NCBI GenBank assembly: GCA_019242385.1
Contig: JAFAVO010000356.1
Coordinates: forward strand, 1 to 8,335
DNA from: Gammaproteobacteria bacterium
GTDB lineage: Bacteria; Pseudomonadota; Gammaproteobacteria; Steroidobacterales; Steroidobacteraceae
DNA: 8,335 nucleotides
Direction: 5' to 3'
Made by a program: the position numbers and the translations under genes
Part shown: piece after piece, positions 6,540 to 8,335 of the stretch
How positions within the stretch are numbered: the first letter of the stretch is position 1
Layout: every line of letters starts with the position of its first letter
Notes under the pieces: generated by a model
The model's input: the letters and a program-made list of their open reading frames with translations, nothing else
What the model was told of the DNA's origin: nothing
Database searches by the model: none

Positions 6540-8335
6540 GATCGCAGTCCGCGTACGCGCTCGAGCTGGGCGGCGAGGCCGCTCGCAGTGCGCTCGAGCT
6601 CAGCGAGCCGCTCGCGCTCGAGCGTCACGACCTGCTCCGGGGCGTTACGCACGAAGCTCTCGCGCGCGAGCTTTTCCCGGGTCTTCTCCAGATCCGACTG
6701 CGCGCGCGCCAGCAGCCTCCCTAACCGCTCGGCTTCGGCATCGGCATCGATGAGGCCCGCCATCGGCACCAGCACGCTCAACGTACCGGCGAGCGCCATC
6801 GCCGACTGCGGCGGCTGCGTGCCGGGGGCGAGCAGCGTGAGACTCTCGAGCCCCGCCAGGCGCTCGAGCCAGGTGCGATCGCGGGCCAGCTGTCGCTCAT
6901 CTTCGGCGCTCGCATCCTTCAGCAGTACCGGAATGCGCTTCGCGGGGCTGATATTCATCTCGCCACGGATCTGCCGCACCCCGAGCACCAGCCTCTGAAT
7001 CCAGGCGATCTCGCGTTCCGCCGCCTCGTCCGCAGGAAAATCCGCGCCGCGCGGATAGGGCTCGAGCATCACCGTCTCCCCCGCGACGCCCGCGAGCGGT
7101 GCGACCCGCAGCCAGATCTCCTCGGTGATGAAGGGCATGAGCGGGTGCAGCGCGCGCTGCAGGGCCTCGAGGATCTGCGCGAGTGTCTGCTGCGCGGCGC
7201 GGCGCGCCGCCGGCGCGGTGGCGTCCGATTCCAGCACGGGCTTGGTGAGCTCGATGTACCAGTCGCAGAAGTCGTCGTAGGTGAACTTGTAGAGCGCCAT
7301 CGCGACGTAGTCGAAGCGGTACTCTGCGAAGGCGCTTTCGACCTCACTCAGCGCGCGGCCGAAGCGCGAGCGGATCCAACGGTCGGCGACCGAGAGCGTC
7401 AGCTCCTCGCGGGTCGCGCCCATCCCTCGGGCGCCACGCTCGGTGGCATCGGCCGCGGAGATGCGCTGCGTCACGAAGCGCGCCGCGTTCCAGAGCTTGT
7501 TGCAGAAGTTGCGGTAGCCGCCGACGCGCGCGAGCTCGAAGCGGATTTCGCGACTCGGCGAGGCGAGCGCGGCGAAGGTCAGGCGCAGCGCATCGGTGCC
7601 ATGTGGCGCGATCCCCTGCGGGTACTGGCGGCGCGTCGCTTTCTCGATGGCGGGCGCCAGCTGCGGCTGCATCAGCCCGCTCGTGCGCTTGGCGATCAGC
7701 GCCTCCAGCGGAATGCCATCGACGATGTCGAGGGGATCGATGACGTTGCCGCGTGACTTGGACATCTTGTCGCCGTGCTCATCGAGGATCAGCCCGGTGA
7801 TGTACACATCCTGGAACGGCACTTCGCCCATGAACTTCAGCCCCATCATCATCATGCGGGCAACCCAGAAGAAGATGATGTCGAAGCCGGTCACGAGCAC
7901 GCTGCTCGGGTAGAAGGTGGCGAGCGCCGGGGTCTTCTCCGGCCAGCCGAGTGTCGAGAAGGGCCAGAGGGCCGAGGAAAACCAGGTGTCGAGCACGTCC
8001 TCGTCCTGGCGCAGGACCGCGTCCGCCCCGAGCCCATGGCGCGCGCGCACCTCCGCGGCGTTGCGGCCGACGTAGATGGCGCCTTTCTCGTCGTACCACG
8101 CCGGGATCCGGTGACCCCACCACAGCTGGCGACTGACGCACCAGTCGCGGATGTTGCGCATCCACTCGAAGTAGGTGCGCGCCCAGTTCTCGGGCACGAA
8201 GCGCGTGCGCCCCCCGGTCACCGCCGCGATCGCGGGCTCTGCCAGCGGTGCAATCTTCACGTACCACTGATCGGTGAGATAGGGCTCGAGCACCGTGCCG
8301 CTGCGATCCCCGCGCGGGATGCTGTGCCGGTGCCT
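6536..8335 (-). CDS. valS: Valyl-tRNA synthetase, C-terminal 600 residues (5' partial)
   Basis: A class I aminoacyl-tRNA synthetase that charges tRNA-Val in the cytoplasm. Visible residues are numbered from base 8335. The fragment begins in the segment IPRGDRSG / LEPYLTDQWYVK, which in complete enzymes follows most of the CP1 editing domain, so the HIGH motif and most of the editing domain are beyond the edge. Next come WWGHRIPAWY, the second half of the catalytic fold (VLDTWFSSALWPFSTLGWP, GFDIIFFWVARM), and the KMSKS loop at residues 190-194 (bases 7754-7768) in HGDKMSKSRGNVIDP. The anticodon-binding helical domain follows, including CDWYIELTKP and LHPLMPFITEEIW. The last about 75 residues are a charged coiled coil, the ValRS C-terminal tRNA-binding arm. 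The distance from KMSKS to the end is about as in E. coli, so the C-terminus is complete. The frame is open to the edge; the in-frame GTG at 8293 is an internal valine codon, not the start. Confidence 0.97.
   Translation of the reverse strand, partial: RHRHSIPRGDRSGTVLEPYLTDQWYVKIAPLAEPAIAAVTGGRTRFVPENWARTYFEWMRNIRDWCVSRQLWWGHRIPAWYDEKGAIYVGRNAAEVRARHGLGADAVLRQDEDVLDTWFSSALWPFSTLGWPEKTPALATFYPSSVLVTGFDIIFFWVARMMMMGLKFMGEVPFQDVYITGLILDEHGDKMSKSRGNVIDPLDIVDGIPLEALIAKRTSGLMQPQLAPAIEKATRRQYPQGIAPHGTDALRLTFAALASPSREIRFELARVGGYRNFCNKLWNAARFVTQRISAADATERGARGMGATREELTLSVADRWIRSRFGRALSEVESAFAEYRFDYVAMALYKFTYDDFCDWYIELTKPVLESDATAPAARRAAQQTLAQILEALQRALHPLMPFITEEIWLRVAPLAGVAGETVMLEPYPRGADFPADEAAEREIAWIQRLVLGVRQIRGEMNISPAKRIPVLLKDASAEDERQLARDRTWLERLAGLESLTLLAPGTQPPQSAMALAGTLSVLVPMAGLIDADAEAERLGRLLARAQSDLEKTREKLARESFVRNAPEQVVTLERERLAELERTASGLAAQLERVRGLRS

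Noticed and set aside
8291..8293. GTG at 8293 as the valS start
   Set aside because: The frame stays open to the window edge, and the residues upstream (IPRGDRSG) match the conserved ValRS segment, so this is an internal valine codon.

Overview
The window is a stretch of GC-rich (roughly 70% by eye) bacterial chromosome. It is almost entirely coding and looks like a high-GC gammaproteobacterium. That placement is inferred from the style of the valyl-tRNA synthetase and from the MoxR / DUF58 / TgpA gene order known in Pseudomonas and relatives; no marker here fixes the genus. I see no tRNA, rRNA, CRISPR array, insertion sequence or integrase.

Left part (1-1871, + strand): the 3' portion of a large multidomain iron protein. 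It carries a VioB-type ferritin-like domain, an Ala/Pro-rich linker, a YjdI-like divergent 4Fe-4S mono-cluster domain and two C-terminal CDGSH 2Fe-2S domains. The frame is open to the left edge and the first ferritin-like helix is missing, so the gene starts outside the window. It converges with the next gene, leaving only 4 bases between the two stop codons.

Middle (1876-2451, - strand): a small exported protein of unknown function with a signal peptide and two related beta-rich repeats. It has a strong ribosome binding site and a 119-base upstream gap containing inverted repeats. Its base composition and codon use differ from the neighbours.

Right part (2571-8335, - strand): a tightly packed set read right to left. 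It contains valS (N-terminal third cut by the right edge), a MoxR-family AAA+ ATPase, a DUF58 membrane protein and a TgpA-type membrane transglutaminase. valS/moxR and DUF58/tgpA each overlap by the four bases GTGA, and moxR/DUF58 are 4 bases apart, so all four are probably co-transcribed and translationally coupled. MoxR, DUF58 and TgpA form a conserved module: a cytoplasmic chaperone-like ATPase, a membrane-anchored adaptor-like protein, and a membrane enzyme with a periplasmic Cys-His-Asp catalytic domain. Its direct coupling to valS is the most unusual feature of the layout.

I found no clearly new defence or mobile system. The best leads are the three-module iron protein, the valS-moxR coupling and the duplicated periplasmic protein.
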